From: Melioribacter roseus
Lineage (GTDB): Bacteria; Bacteroidota; Ignavibacteria; Ignavibacteriales; Melioribacteraceae
Direction: 5' to 3'
DNA length: 64,000 nt
Assembly: GCA_020722065.1 (NCBI GenBank)
Contig: DYLK01000001.1
Span: 112,255 to 176,254 of the forward strand
The position numbers and the translations under genes are program-made. The notes below the pieces were generated by a model. It saw only the letters and a list, made by a program, of their open reading frames with translations, was not told the DNA's origin and did not search any database. Positions 30,109-38,773 of the stretch are shown here, in pieces. The first letter of the stretch is position 1; the number at the start of each line of letters is the position of its first letter.

Positions 30109-32325
30109 TTGAAAGGAAAGTACTTTTTAGTCTATGGTTTAATAATCACGTACGCCATAGTTTCAATTCTGTTTCTTCAATTAGCGCCTGTTAATGGTGG
30201 AATAAATAAAATAAACAAGTTTATTTATGACTTGAAATTTAACATTAGCATTGCTGGGAAAGAAGAAACAAAAATTAAAGATATTGTGGTTATAGATATT
30301 GATGAAAAAAGTATTCAAAAGTTAGGTAGATATTCAAGTTGGCCAATTGCCTATTATGGAGAAATAGTTAAATATATTTCAGAAGGAGGTGCAAAGGCAA
30401 TAGCATTTGATATGTTTTTTACCGAAGCTGACAGTCTTAGTCCAGAAATTGTTAAATATTACACCGAAGATGTTTCCCAAAAATTGAATTTGGATAAGAA
30501 CAAAATCTACTCTGTTATTCAATCATTAAATACAGAAGCAATATTTGCCGATGCGCTTCGAAAATCCCAAATTACAACACTTGGTGCGTTTGATAATTAT
30601 TTTAGAGATGATTTAATAGAAATTGAACTTCCTTCAAATATGTTAAAAATTCCAACAAGTAATTTTAAGAATTTGCCAAAAATTAAACAGATAACTAATC
30701 CAAATCTTCCAATTAAATCGTTAAGTGAAAATGCTCACAGAGTTGGATTTGCCCATATTTCACCAGATGATGATGGAACAACACGGCATTATGAGCCTTT
30801 TTTTATTTATAATTCGCAATTAGTTGTTAATTTTAGCTTCCAATTGGTTTTGGATGCTTTAAATGTTGATTCAATTTCATTTAGCAATAATTATTGCGAA
30901 TTATTTTCCAAAAGCGAAAAAGTTCTAAATATTCCAATTGATGAAGAAGGAAAAACCTATCTCAATTTTTATGGTGGAAAAAAGTCGTTTAGGTATATCT
31001 CATTTTCCGATATAATTCAGAAAAGAATCCCTCAAAAGTTTTTTAGAAATAAAATTGTATTTGTTGGCTCATCTGCAATTGGTTTGCACGATTTGAAAAC
31101 TATTCCAATTGACCAAAACTATCCTGGCGTTGAGCTTCACGCCACTTTTGTTAAAAATGCACTGAATAATGAGTTTATTCATCCAGTGGATACACAATTG
31201 CAAATCATAATTATGATTTTGCTGGTTCTAATCTCGTTTTATCTATTTAGCCGATTTAACATTGCACTTACAATTATCTTTTTTCCAGTAATACTAATTT
31301 TAGCTTTTATTGGGGATTATCTAATTTTTACCACATATCAAATTTTAATTAATTATGGATTGATAATATATTTTTCTACCACTTCATTTATTGCAATTGT
31401 GTTGTATAGATATAAAACTGAATTACAAGAAAAAATGAAAGTTAAAAAGACATTTGGTCACTATTTGCCTTCATCAATAATGAACGAAATGTTGAATAAT
31501 CCCGATAAACTAAAACTTGGTGGCGAATATAAAAACGTAACCGCTCTTTTTACTGATATTAAAGGGTTTACAAGCATTTCTGAACATGTTGAACCGAGCG
31601 AACTTACTAAATTCCTTAAAGAATATATGACTGAATTAACAGCATCAGTTTTTAAACATGATGGAATGTTGGATAAATATATCGGCGATGCAATTGTAGC
31701 TTTATTTGGCGTTCCTTTGGAATTGGAAAAACATGCACAAAAAGCATGTATTGCAGCGATTGAGATGCGAAAATTGTCTCATAAAATTTCAGATAAATTT
31801 TCATATATTAAGCATTTTAATGGATTGATAACAAGAATTGGCATAAATACTGGTGGGATGATTACTGGTAATATGGGCTCTGAACAACTTTTTGATTACA
31901 CGGGAATTGGCGATAATATGAATCTTGCTGCACGACTTGAATCGCTAAATAAATATTACAATTCCGAAATTCTTATTTCAGAATCGACAAAAAGTGAGTT
32001 AGATAGTAATTTTATTTTTAGAGAAGTTGATAATGTTGCAGTAAAAGGGAAGGAAAAGGGAGTTAGAATTTTTGAATTAGTCGATTTGGCTTCAAATTTA
32101 AGTAATGTTGAAATAGAAAAATTGAAAATCCAATTTGAAGAATATAACAATATTTTACAAGCATATTATTTGGGTAATTGGCAATTAGCAAAACAATTGT
32201 TAATAAACTATTTGGGAAAATATAATTCGGATTTAATCGCTTTTGCATTAAAAGAACGAATTGAGAGTTTTGAAAAAAATCCACCAGAAAATTGGAATGG
32301 AGTATTCAAAATGGAAAGCAAATAG
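30109..32325 (+). CDS. CHASE2-domain class III adenylate/guanylate cyclase
   Basis: A 738-aa membrane sensor. A helix (about 7-26) is followed by an extracytoplasmic CHASE2 domain (about 35-360, including VVIDIDEKSI and GAKAIAFDMFF), three helices (about 364-440) and a class III cyclase domain (about 470-655). Metal-binding Asp483 (LFTDIKGF) and Asp527 (IGDAIV) and transition-state Asn605 and Arg609 (NMNLAARLE) are present, so it should be active. An Asp in LFDYTG fits ATP as substrate. The C-terminus is helical. The start codon is TTG with a weak Shine-Dalgarno. CHASE2 probably reads a periplasmic signal, perhaps from the FecR and NHL/TPR proteins just upstream. Confidence 0.9.
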   Translation: MKGKYFLVYGLIITYAIVSILFLQLAPVNGGINKINKFIYDLKFNISIAGKEETKIKDIVVIDIDEKSIQKLGRYSSWPIAYYGEIVKYISEGGAKAIAFDMFFTEADSLSPEIVKYYTEDVSQKLNLDKNKIYSVIQSLNTEAIFADALRKSQITTLGAFDNYFRDDLIEIELPSNMLKIPTSNFKNLPKIKQITNPNLPIKSLSENAHRVGFAHISPDDDGTTRHYEPFFIYNSQLVVNFSFQLVLDALNVDSISFSNNYCELFSKSEKVLNIPIDEEGKTYLNFYGGKKSFRYISFSDIIQKRIPQKFFRNKIVFVGSSAIGLHDLKTIPIDQNYPGVELHATFVKNALNNEFIHPVDTQLQIIIMILLVLISFYLFSRFNIALTIIFFPVILILAFIGDYLIFTTYQILINYGLIIYFSTTSFIAIVLYRYKTELQEKMKVKKTFGHYLPSSIMNEMLNNPDKLKLGGEYKNVTALFTDIKGFTSISEHVEPSELTKFLKEYMTELTASVFKHDGMLDKYIGDAIVALFGVPLELEKHAQKACIAAIEMRKLSHKISDKFSYIKHFNGLITRIGINTGGMITGNMGSEQLFDYTGIGDNMNLAARLESLNKYYNSEILISESTKSELDSNFIFREVDNVAVKGKEKGVRIFELVDLASNLSNVEIEKLKIQFEEYNNILQAYYLGNWQLAKQLLINYLGKYNSDLIAFALKERIESFEKNPPENWNGVFKMESK

Positions 32326-32333
32326 TCGTCAGT

Positions 32334-32629
32334 AAATTGTTCAAAATAATCAACAATTTCTTTTCGCATCTCGATTTCAACTCGTTCAAAACAAGCAAGT
32401 AAATCATTATATACTTCTTTCCTAAAAAATCCCAAAATTCTTCTACTACTTTCAATTCGTTTTCTATATTAAGCAGTCCATCAATTGTCCAACGGCTGTA
32501 TGGATTTGGTTCATAATGATTGTATGGAATTGCAATTATTGTATAACGGTTGCTTTTAGATTTTCTCAAAGGTAAGTGCTGTTTCGATACGCTCCATCCT
32601 AACTTTTTATTTTGATTTGGTTGGAAGTC
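32334..32629 (-). pseudogene. Frameshifted remnant of a type II restriction endonuclease (TdeIII-like)
   Basis: Two minus-strand frames join at about 32420 to give one homologous stretch. The upstream frame has NQNKKLGWSVSKQ, YTIIAIPYNHYEP and VEEFWDFLG. One base later the next frame continues KEVYNDLLACFERVEI and EIVDYFEQF. The order GWS.SKQ, AIPYNPY, EFW.F.GG, Y..LL..F is what I recall from C-terminal parts of TdeIII-type endonucleases. Both ends are cut: the upstream end runs into a terminator hairpin and the downstream end runs antisense into the cyclase gene. No methyltransferase is nearby. I see the frameshift directly; the family name is from memory. Confidence 0.5.
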
Positions 32630-32646
32630 GGGGAAATAGTTCCCCC

Positions 32647-32677
32647 AAAAAAAACGCCACTTATGTGGCATTTTTTA
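32647..32677. terminator. Bidirectional rho-independent terminator
   Basis: GCCAC (32656-32660) pairs with GTGGC (32665-32669) across TTAT, flanked by eight A on the left and six T on the right. It would end the minus-strand lpxR-uvrC transcript and can also act on plus-strand transcripts from the cyclase operon. Confidence 0.75.
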
Positions 32678-32700
32678 TTGAATAGTAAGTGATATTTGGT

Positions 32701-34521
32701 TTATGATTTCTTAAAATAATCAAAAATAATTTGGGCTTTTGCTTTCCCTATTATTTCAGTTAAATTTTCTAATGTTTGTGCTTTAATATTTTTTACGCTT
32801 CCGAATTTTATTAGCAATTTTTCTGCAATTTTTCCACCAATTCCTTTTATTTTTGAAAGTTCGGTAGTAATTGTGCGTTTACTTCGTCTTTCTCGGTGGA
32901 ATGTAATTGCAAATCTGTGAGCTTCATCTCGAATATGTTGCAGTAGTCGGATTGATGAAGAAGTACGCGGAATTATAATGGAATCTGATTCTTCGGGTAG
33001 AAAAACTTCTTCTAATTGTTTAGCTAATCCAATAATTTCTTGGTCTTTTTTCCCAATTTTTGTCAAAATACTTACTGCTGATGAAAGTTGTCCTTTTCCA
33101 CCATCAACCATAATTAGTTCTGGGAAATCAGTGTTTTCTTCTATTAATTTTGAATATCTTCTGAAAATCACTTCTTCCATACTTGCAAAATCATTTGGAC
33201 CTTCAACTGTTTTTATTATAAATTTTCTATAATCACTCTTCTTTGGCTTTCCATCAACAAAAACTACCATACTTGCAACGGAATCAGTTCCCTGAAGATT
33301 TGAAATATCGAAACATTCAATTCTTTTGGGAATTTTTTTTAATCGCAAATCTCTTTTTAGCGATTGTAAAACGTGTGGAATGTTTCCTTCCTTTTTCATT
33401 TTTTGTAATTGAATTTCTTTGAGGAATAAAATCGCATTTTGTGTTGACATTTTTAGTAACGATTTTTTATCACTTTCGCGTTGTGGAATTACAAATTTCA
33501 CTGCTTTTTCTTCTTTTGCTGTTAGCCAGCCGAGTAAAAATTCATCATCTTCGGGAAGACTTTCGCAGATAATTTCGTTAGGAATATCAACATATTCGTT
33601 ATAATAGAAACGAATTGAGGCAGCCAAAATTCTCGACAAATTATCTTCCATTTTTATTACTAAATGAAATTGGCGTTTTCCAATGAGTTTCCCGTTTCGA
33701 ATATTTAGAATTGTGCAAGCGGCATCTTTGTCTTCTGAAGCAATTGCTATGATGTCTCTGTCGATATTATCAGCTGTTACAACTTTTTGTTTGTTAGAAT
33801 AAACACGTAATTGTTCGATTCTATCGCGAATTTCAGCCGCATCTTCAAATTTTAAGTTTTTTGATAAATTATACATTTCGTCCGAAAGTTCCGCAATTAT
33901 CTCTTCAGTTTTACCTTTTAGAATTTGAATTATTTGTTTAACTGATTTGTTGTAATCAACTTCACTTTGCAAACCTTCGCAAGGTCCATTGCATCTTTTG
34001 ATATGAAAATCTAAACAAAGTTTCACTTTCTTTTGTTCAATCACTTTTTGGTCAATAAAATATTTGCAACTGCGGATTTTGAATATCTTTTTAAGCAAAT
34101 CCAAAGTGTTTTTCATCGATTTCACTTCGGTAAACGGTCCAAAATATTTAGAACCATCACGCACAATCTCACGTGTGTAATAAATCTGAGGAAAAGGCTC
34201 GTTTGTGATTTTTATGTAGGGAAATGATTTGTCGTCTTTAAGATTGATGTTGTAACGCGGTTTCAAATTTTTGATTAAATTGTTTTCAAGAACAAGTGCT
34301 TCAATTTCATTATCAGTAATAATTAGTTCTAAGTCGTAAATTTTTTCGACCAAAGCAGTAGTTTTTGCGTTGTGCTTTTTTGTGCTGAAATAAGATTTTA
34401 CTCTGTTTTTTAGATTTTTAGCTTTTCCAACGTATATAATCGTCCCATTTTTATCTTTATACTGATAAATTCCAGGTTTTGAAGGTAAATCACGAAGTTT
34501 TTCTTTTAATGGCGATGTCAT
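32701..34521 (-). CDS. uvrC: Excinuclease ABC subunit C
   Basis: UvrC makes the two incisions in nucleotide excision repair. The GIY-YIG domain is at the N-terminus (PGIYQYKDKNG, IIYVGKAKNLKNRVKSYF). A UVR helix pair (LKFEDAAEIRDRIEQL) and the RNase H-like second nuclease (FDISNLQGTDSVASMVVF, MVDGGKGQL) follow. Paired helix-hairpin-helix motifs (IKGIGGKIAEKLL) are at the C-terminus. At 606 aa it is full length. Its ATG directly follows the lpxR stop, so the two are co-transcribed, and it ends at a bidirectional terminator. Confidence 0.97.
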   Translation of the reverse strand: MTSPLKEKLRDLPSKPGIYQYKDKNGTIIYVGKAKNLKNRVKSYFSTKKHNAKTTALVEKIYDLELIITDNEIEALVLENNLIKNLKPRYNINLKDDKSFPYIKITNEPFPQIYYTREIVRDGSKYFGPFTEVKSMKNTLDLLKKIFKIRSCKYFIDQKVIEQKKVKLCLDFHIKRCNGPCEGLQSEVDYNKSVKQIIQILKGKTEEIIAELSDEMYNLSKNLKFEDAAEIRDRIEQLRVYSNKQKVVTADNIDRDIIAIASEDKDAACTILNIRNGKLIGKRQFHLVIKMEDNLSRILAASIRFYYNEYVDIPNEIICESLPEDDEFLLGWLTAKEEKAVKFVIPQRESDKKSLLKMSTQNAILFLKEIQLQKMKKEGNIPHVLQSLKRDLRLKKIPKRIECFDISNLQGTDSVASMVVFVDGKPKKSDYRKFIIKTVEGPNDFASMEEVIFRRYSKLIEENTDFPELIMVDGGKGQLSSAVSILTKIGKKDQEIIGLAKQLEEVFLPEESDSIIIPRTSSSIRLLQHIRDEAHRFAITFHRERRSKRTITTELSKIKGIGGKIAEKLLIKFGSVKNIKAQTLENLTEIIGKAKAQIIFDYFKKS

Positions 34522-35469
34522 TTATAATTTTGTCTGAATTTCAAAAAATAGCCATTTATGATTTTCTGCTTTTGGAAATTCCTTTGCAATTGTAACAAAT
34601 CCCAAATTAAACATAGTTTTGTAAAATCTTGCTTGAACAGATAATTTATTTGATGGCACAAGTCTAATAATTTCATCCAAAATGTATGGATTTTGTTTAT
34701 TGAAAATTCCGCCTTGTAAAAGGGAATTATATATAACGTAATTTACTTTGAATTCGTTCTTAATTTGGAAAAGAAATTCGTTTGTAGAAAGTAATTCGGG
34801 TTTTGAAAAATATTCCATAAAATCCGAAAATATTAATGAAAATCCAACATCAATTTGTGTTTGCGGTTCACCAATCTGAAAACCAGAAAGCAAATTTAGA
34901 TTTGCAGTACAAAGATTTACAAGATTTTGCTCGAACTCAAATTTGTAATTCATTAAAAATTCATCAGAAATTTGGTTTTTCCAGCCAGGGACATCTCCGC
35001 CAGAAGTTGGAAGAAGTGCGTGAATTCCATTTTGCATTTCTTCACCAAAAGCAGATTTCCCTAAAATTCCAATTTGTATTTGGCTGAAAATTCGTCTTTT
35101 ATTGGAATTATCGAATTCCATTTTATTGTACGAAAATAAAATATCGGCTGAAAAAGGTCTATCTTCGAACTGAATTTCATCATTATAAATATTTTTTGGA
35201 GTATATAGATTTTGTTCAACCGAAAATTGATAAAATTTTTCATTTCCAAAATCCCAAAAAAAGTAATCATTTAGCACAAAATCGTGCATTTTGGAACTTT
35301 CCCACTTTAATTTGAAAGCGTGAGTAAAATATTGGTCTGTTTGAAAAATAAAATCATTCTTGAGTTGAAAAGAAATTATATCAAATTCACTTTTGGAATT
35401 TTGACTAAAACTGCTTTGAAACAACAAAACAAACCAAATCAAAAAAATAATTGTCTGACGTTTTTTCAT
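34522..35469 (-). CDS. lpxR: LpxR-type outer-membrane lipid A deacylase family protein
   Basis: A 315-aa protein with a signal peptide (to about residue 22). It has an LpxR/DUF2219-like pattern: a LKNDFIFQTDQYFTHAFKL start equivalent to the DN..F...D..YT.G motif, IGILGKSAFGEEMQNGIH, then PGWKNQISDEFLMNYKFE, and a barrel-like C-terminus. LpxR removes a 3'-acyloxyacyl chain from lipid A in the outer membrane. Key active-site positions cannot be confirmed by eye. It is immediately upstream of uvrC with no gap and diverges from the DUF4405-type gene. Confidence 0.75.
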   Translation of the reverse strand: MKKRQTIIFLIWFVLLFQSSFSQNSKSEFDIISFQLKNDFIFQTDQYFTHAFKLKWESSKMHDFVLNDYFFWDFGNEKFYQFSVEQNLYTPKNIYNDEIQFEDRPFSADILFSYNKMEFDNSNKRRIFSQIQIGILGKSAFGEEMQNGIHALLPTSGGDVPGWKNQISDEFLMNYKFEFEQNLVNLCTANLNLLSGFQIGEPQTQIDVGFSLIFSDFMEYFSKPELLSTNEFLFQIKNEFKVNYVIYNSLLQGGIFNKQNPYILDEIIRLVPSNKLSVQARFYKTMFNLGFVTIAKEFPKAENHKWLFFEIQTKL

Positions 35470-35525
35470 AAATTAATTTATTTTGCATTCAAAATAACAA
35501 ATACTAAAACAAAAAAGGTAGTTTC

Positions 35526-36515
35526 ATGTCAACAAAAAAATCTTGGATAAAATGGCGTTCTTTTGTAAGTCTGTATCTTGTAATTTCGTTCATCATGATG
35601 TTAATAAGCGGAGTAATTCTATACTTGGCACCTCCAGGAAGAATTGCAAATTGGTCGAATTGGTCAATATTAGGCTTTACAAAAAAGCAATGGATTTCTC
35701 AGCATACTTTGTTTTCATTTCTTTGGGTAATTACAGTTACATTCCATCTCATTTTCAATTGGAAACCGATTGTCAGTTATTTTAGAGAAAGAATTAATTC
35801 AGGAAGCAAAATTAAAAGAGAAAGTTTTTTTGCGTTAATATTTGGTCTTTTTGTGTTTTTTGGGACTTTTTTCTTAATTCCTCCATTTAATTGGGTCATT
35901 GATTTTGGCGAATATTTAACAGATTCTTGGGAAAATCCTAAGGTTGACCCTCCAATTCCACACGCTGAAGAATTGAAACTTTACGAATTGGCATCGAAGT
36001 ATGGTACAAATTTCACGGAATTATCCAAAATCCTTGAAAAAGAAGGATATTTGGTAGCAGATTCCAACCAGCTCGTTGAAGATTTTGCTGAAAAATTTGG
36101 GAAAGCTCCTTCAGATATTTTTTCTGTTGTTGATTCCAAATTAAAAGAAAGCAGAAATATTGTTTTGTCTCAAAAAGAAGAAAAATCTGATAATTCGTCA
36201 AAAAAGACTTCTTCGGCAAATGACAATATTACAAAATCTGAAGAAAAATCGACAAAAAATACAATTGCGACAAAAAATAATGAAGTAAATCCAACAACTA
36301 AATATGTTGCTGCAAGTGGTTACGGCAGAAAAATGTTGTCGGAAATATTAAGTGAAAATAGCATAACTTGGTCAGAAGGCGTAAAAAGACTAAATGCAAA
36401 TGGAATAAAAATTGAGAAAGATGACAAATTGAAAGAAATTGCAACCGCAAATGGTGTGCTTCCTGCGGATTTAATTAAAGCAATTTTTGATGTGAAAATC
36501 GAAAAGCAAAAGTAA
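35526..36515 (+). CDS. DUF4405-type membrane protein with C-terminal helical repeats
   Basis: The N-terminal 130 residues hold three or four membrane helices with the DUF4405 (cytochrome-b-like) pattern: FIMMLISGVILYLAPPGR, QHTLFSFLWVITVTFHL with paired His, then NWKPIVSYF. The histidines could bind haem. The rest is soluble: a first helical unit (about 150-215, YGTNFTELSKILEKEGY), a Ser/Lys-rich linker (about 220-260) and a second related unit (about 262-325, MLSEILSENSITWSEG, DKLKEIATANG). The repeats look like a duplicated small helical domain. Function is unknown. A 13-bp hairpin follows the stop. Confidence 0.7.
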   Translation: MSTKKSWIKWRSFVSLYLVISFIMMLISGVILYLAPPGRIANWSNWSILGFTKKQWISQHTLFSFLWVITVTFHLIFNWKPIVSYFRERINSGSKIKRESFFALIFGLFVFFGTFFLIPPFNWVIDFGEYLTDSWENPKVDPPIPHAEELKLYELASKYGTNFTELSKILEKEGYLVADSNQLVEDFAEKFGKAPSDIFSVVDSKLKESRNIVLSQKEEKSDNSSKKTSSANDNITKSEEKSTKNTIATKNNEVNPTTKYVAASGYGRKMLSEILSENSITWSEGVKRLNANGIKIEKDDKLKEIATANGVLPADLIKAIFDVKIEKQK

Positions 36516-36521
36516 GTAACT

Positions 36522-36552
36522 AATTTAGGCGTTGAAAACCAACGCCTAAATT
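36522..36552. terminator. Bidirectional terminator between convergent genes
   Basis: A perfect 13-bp stem (36522-36534 with 36540-36552, core TTTAGGCGTTG) and a 5-nt loop lie exactly between the stop of the DUF4405-type gene and the stop of the convergent HD-family gene. Its AT-rich base supplies short T-tracts on both strands. Confidence 0.75.
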
Positions 36553-37097
36553 TAAATTGTAAGTGTTTTGGAATCTTGGAAAGGTTCGAAGCTAACAAAA
36601 TCAGCGTGATGGACAATAATTGATTCAATTGTTCGCTTTCCTAAATCTCCTTCTTTGGAATGATAAGCAATAATGTGTTGAATATCAAAAGGCAAACCAA
36701 ATTTATCAGCAATTGAAACACCGCTGAATGGATGTCGGAGTAGTTTCCCGTCTCGGCTTGTGGAAAGTTTTCCATCAATAATTTCATATTCTAACAATTT
36801 GCCAACATCAATCAATATTGCTCCAGAAATTAAGTAATCCCAATTAATTGCAACTTTGAAATTTGCTTCCATAATTTTAGCAATTTCAATCGAAAGTTGA
36901 ACCGCAGTTCGTTTGTGATTCATAAATGAAATGTCTTTTTTATCAATTAAAAGGGAAAAGGGAATTTTCTCTAAATCTTCAGGTTGCAGTGGAGATTTTT
37001 CAATTGCATATTCCCAGCATTGATATGTTTTTTCTTTGATTTCTTGATTTTTTATTAATTCAATTTCTGGCCAAATTTGTTTGATTTTATTTCTCAT
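36552..37097 (-). CDS. HD-domain family protein with altered HD doublet
   Basis: This 181-aa protein matches a family of HD-domain phosphohydrolases across its length: DLEKIPFSLLI, first His61 (NHKRTAV), GKLLRHPFSG (His122), IIAYHSKEGD (His146) and IIVHHADFVSFEPF (His163/164, Asp166). The name-giving HD doublet, normally LLHDVGKLLEYE in relatives, reads LIDVGKLLEYE, so the metal-binding His is Ile96 while Asp97 is kept. It may have reduced or no metal-dependent activity, or be a regulatory relative. Its substrate is unknown. It lies 59 bp downstream of the phosphohexomutase gene on the same strand. Confidence 0.8.
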   Translation of the reverse strand: MRNKIKQIWPEIELIKNQEIKEKTYQCWEYAIEKSPLQPEDLEKIPFSLLIDKKDISFMNHKRTAVQLSIEIAKIMEANFKVAINWDYLISGAILIDVGKLLEYEIIDGKLSTSRDGKLLRHPFSGVSIADKFGLPFDIQHIIAYHSKEGDLGKRTIESIIVHHADFVSFEPFQDSKTLTI

Positions 37098-37156
37098 AAT
37101 TTCCCTTTTTGAGTAATCAGTAAACAGTGAATAGTATTTTAATTCATAATTCTAAA

Positions 37157-38503
37157 TTATAGATTCAGTGCAGTATTTAGAAAATCTTTTGCGTATGAAT
37201 TTGCTAATTCCATCGATTTTGCTTCAACAATGCAACGAATAATTGGTTCTGTATTCGATTTTCGCAAGTGAACCCAAAAATCTGCGAAATCAATTCGTAA
37301 ACCATCATCTGTATTTATTCTTTCTGATGAATATTTCGATTTTAGTTTGTTAATTATTTCATCTGGATTTTTGTCGCCAATTTCCACTTTGTGTTTCGAA
37401 ATTTCATATTGCGGGAGGGAATTTTTCAATTCGCTCATTTTTCCGCCAAATTCCAATAAATGTTGAAGAGTGATTACTGTTCCAACGAGTGCATCTCGTC
37501 CATAATGTGCTTGTGGAAGAATTACTCCGCCGCTTCCTTCACCACCAATAATAGATTGAGTTTCTTTCATTAATTTTACAACATTTGCTTCGCCAACTGG
37601 TGAGCGGAAAGTCTTGCAACCGAATTGGTTTGCAACATCTTCAACTGCACGAGTTGTTGAAAGATTTACAACAACATTCCCTTTTTGTTTTGAGAGAATG
37701 AATTTTACAGCTTGTGTAATTGTATTTTCCTCGATAAAAGGTTCGCCATTTTCAGTTAAAAGTACCAATCTATCAACATCTGGATCGACAATAATTGCTA
37801 AATCAATATTGGAATTCTTTACAGCTTGAATAGTTTCAGTCAGATTTTCGGGCAAAGGTTCGGGTAAACGTGGAAAAATACCAGTTTTTTCGCAATTTAT
37901 TGGAATAACTTCACATCCGAGTTTTTCTAATAGATTTTGCATTACCCAACTGCCGGCGCCATTTACGCAATCTAATAGAACTCTGAATTTTCTCTCTCTT
38001 AATTTATCAATCTGAACAAAAGGTAAGTTGAGTGCTAATTCGATATGATTTTGCAACCCTTCAGGAAAATCATAAACTTTCCCTAATTTATCCCAAGATT
38101 GATACTCAACTTCAGCATCAAGATAGCTGAGCATTTGTTTGCTTTCTTCGGGGGTTAAAAATTCGCCTTCAGAATTTAGCAATTTCAGTGCGTTCCATTG
38201 ATTTGGATTATGACTTGCAGAAATTGAAATTCCGCCAACCGCTTGCAATTTTTTTACATTGTATAAAACAGTCGGAGTAGGACAAGCGCCAATATCGTAA
38301 ACATCATTCCCAAGAGCGGTTAAAGTGCCTTTTACGATGTTACGAACAGTATGTCCAGAAATTCTTCCATCGTAACCAATTACGATTTTTCCATTTCCGA
38401 CGAATTTTCTAAATGCTTTTAAGTATCGAACTAAAACTTCGGGGTCTAAACCGTCTCCGACAATCCCGCGAATTCCAGAAACGCTAACCATTAATGTTGA
38501 CAT
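37157..38503 (-). CDS. Phosphohexomutase (phosphoglucosamine/phosphomannomutase family)
   Basis: An alpha-D-phosphohexomutase of 448 aa. The phosphoserine loop is SISASHNPNQWN with Ser97. The Mg2+ loop is DPDVDRL (Asp240, Asp242, Asp244). The sugar-binding loop is GGEGSGG, and a C-terminal phosphate site reads RKSNTEPIIR. All four family signatures are intact. The GlmM-like N-terminus (SVSGIRGIVGDGL) suggests glucosamine-phosphate or mannose-phosphate as substrate, feeding peptidoglycan or surface sugars. Sequence alone does not separate GlmM from ManB. Confidence 0.92.
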   Translation of the reverse strand: MSTLMVSVSGIRGIVGDGLDPEVLVRYLKAFRKFVGNGKIVIGYDGRISGHTVRNIVKGTLTALGNDVYDIGACPTPTVLYNVKKLQAVGGISISASHNPNQWNALKLLNSEGEFLTPEESKQMLSYLDAEVEYQSWDKLGKVYDFPEGLQNHIELALNLPFVQIDKLRERKFRVLLDCVNGAGSWVMQNLLEKLGCEVIPINCEKTGIFPRLPEPLPENLTETIQAVKNSNIDLAIIVDPDVDRLVLLTENGEPFIEENTITQAVKFILSKQKGNVVVNLSTTRAVEDVANQFGCKTFRSPVGEANVVKLMKETQSIIGGEGSGGVILPQAHYGRDALVGTVITLQHLLEFGGKMSELKNSLPQYEISKHKVEIGDKNPDEIINKLKSKYSSERINTDDGLRIDFADFWVHLRKSNTEPIIRCIVEAKSMELANSYAKDFLNTALNL

Positions 38504-38718
38504 AAAATCTCACGTATTATTTGTTAAATCTTCAGTTATTTAATTGCAAATATAGTGAGTTGGAGAATATTTTTGTAATTCTTTACTTGCTCGCCTTTTA
38601 TAATTTAATCTGTATTGACAAATTTATAATGTTATTACGACAAAGCGTGTCGAAAGTTAAATGCTTCCTTACAATTATAAAGCATAGTAGTTTTGGATTG
38701 ATTTTAACAAGTGTAATG

Positions 38719-38762
38719 TTTGCTTATATCTACAAACAAACATATTTTTGTATAAACAAACA
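38719..38762 (+). promoter_or_regulatory. hipBA promoter with overlapping operator repeats
   Basis: TTTG (38719-38722), exactly 20 bp, then TATTTTTG (38743-38750) is a full match to the Bacteroidota promoter consensus. Overlapping the -7 element is an inverted repeat TACAAA (38731-38736) / TTTGTA (38747-38752). Direct repeats AAACAAACA at 38734-38742 and 38754-38762 are 20 bp apart, about two helical turns. HipB-type antitoxins autorepress from such sites, so these are the likely operators. The rest of 38504-38718 shows no gene. Confidence 0.6.
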
Positions 38763-38773
38763 GACATTATAAA

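Noticed and set aside
32306..32671. A 121-aa minus-strand gene starting MPHKWRFFWG
   Set aside because: Its first codons are the translated terminator hairpin, and the rest is one half of a frameshifted remnant.
38521..38772. An 83-aa plus-strand frame before hipB
   Set aside because: It starts with TTG, has no family pattern and covers the hipBA promoter and operator.
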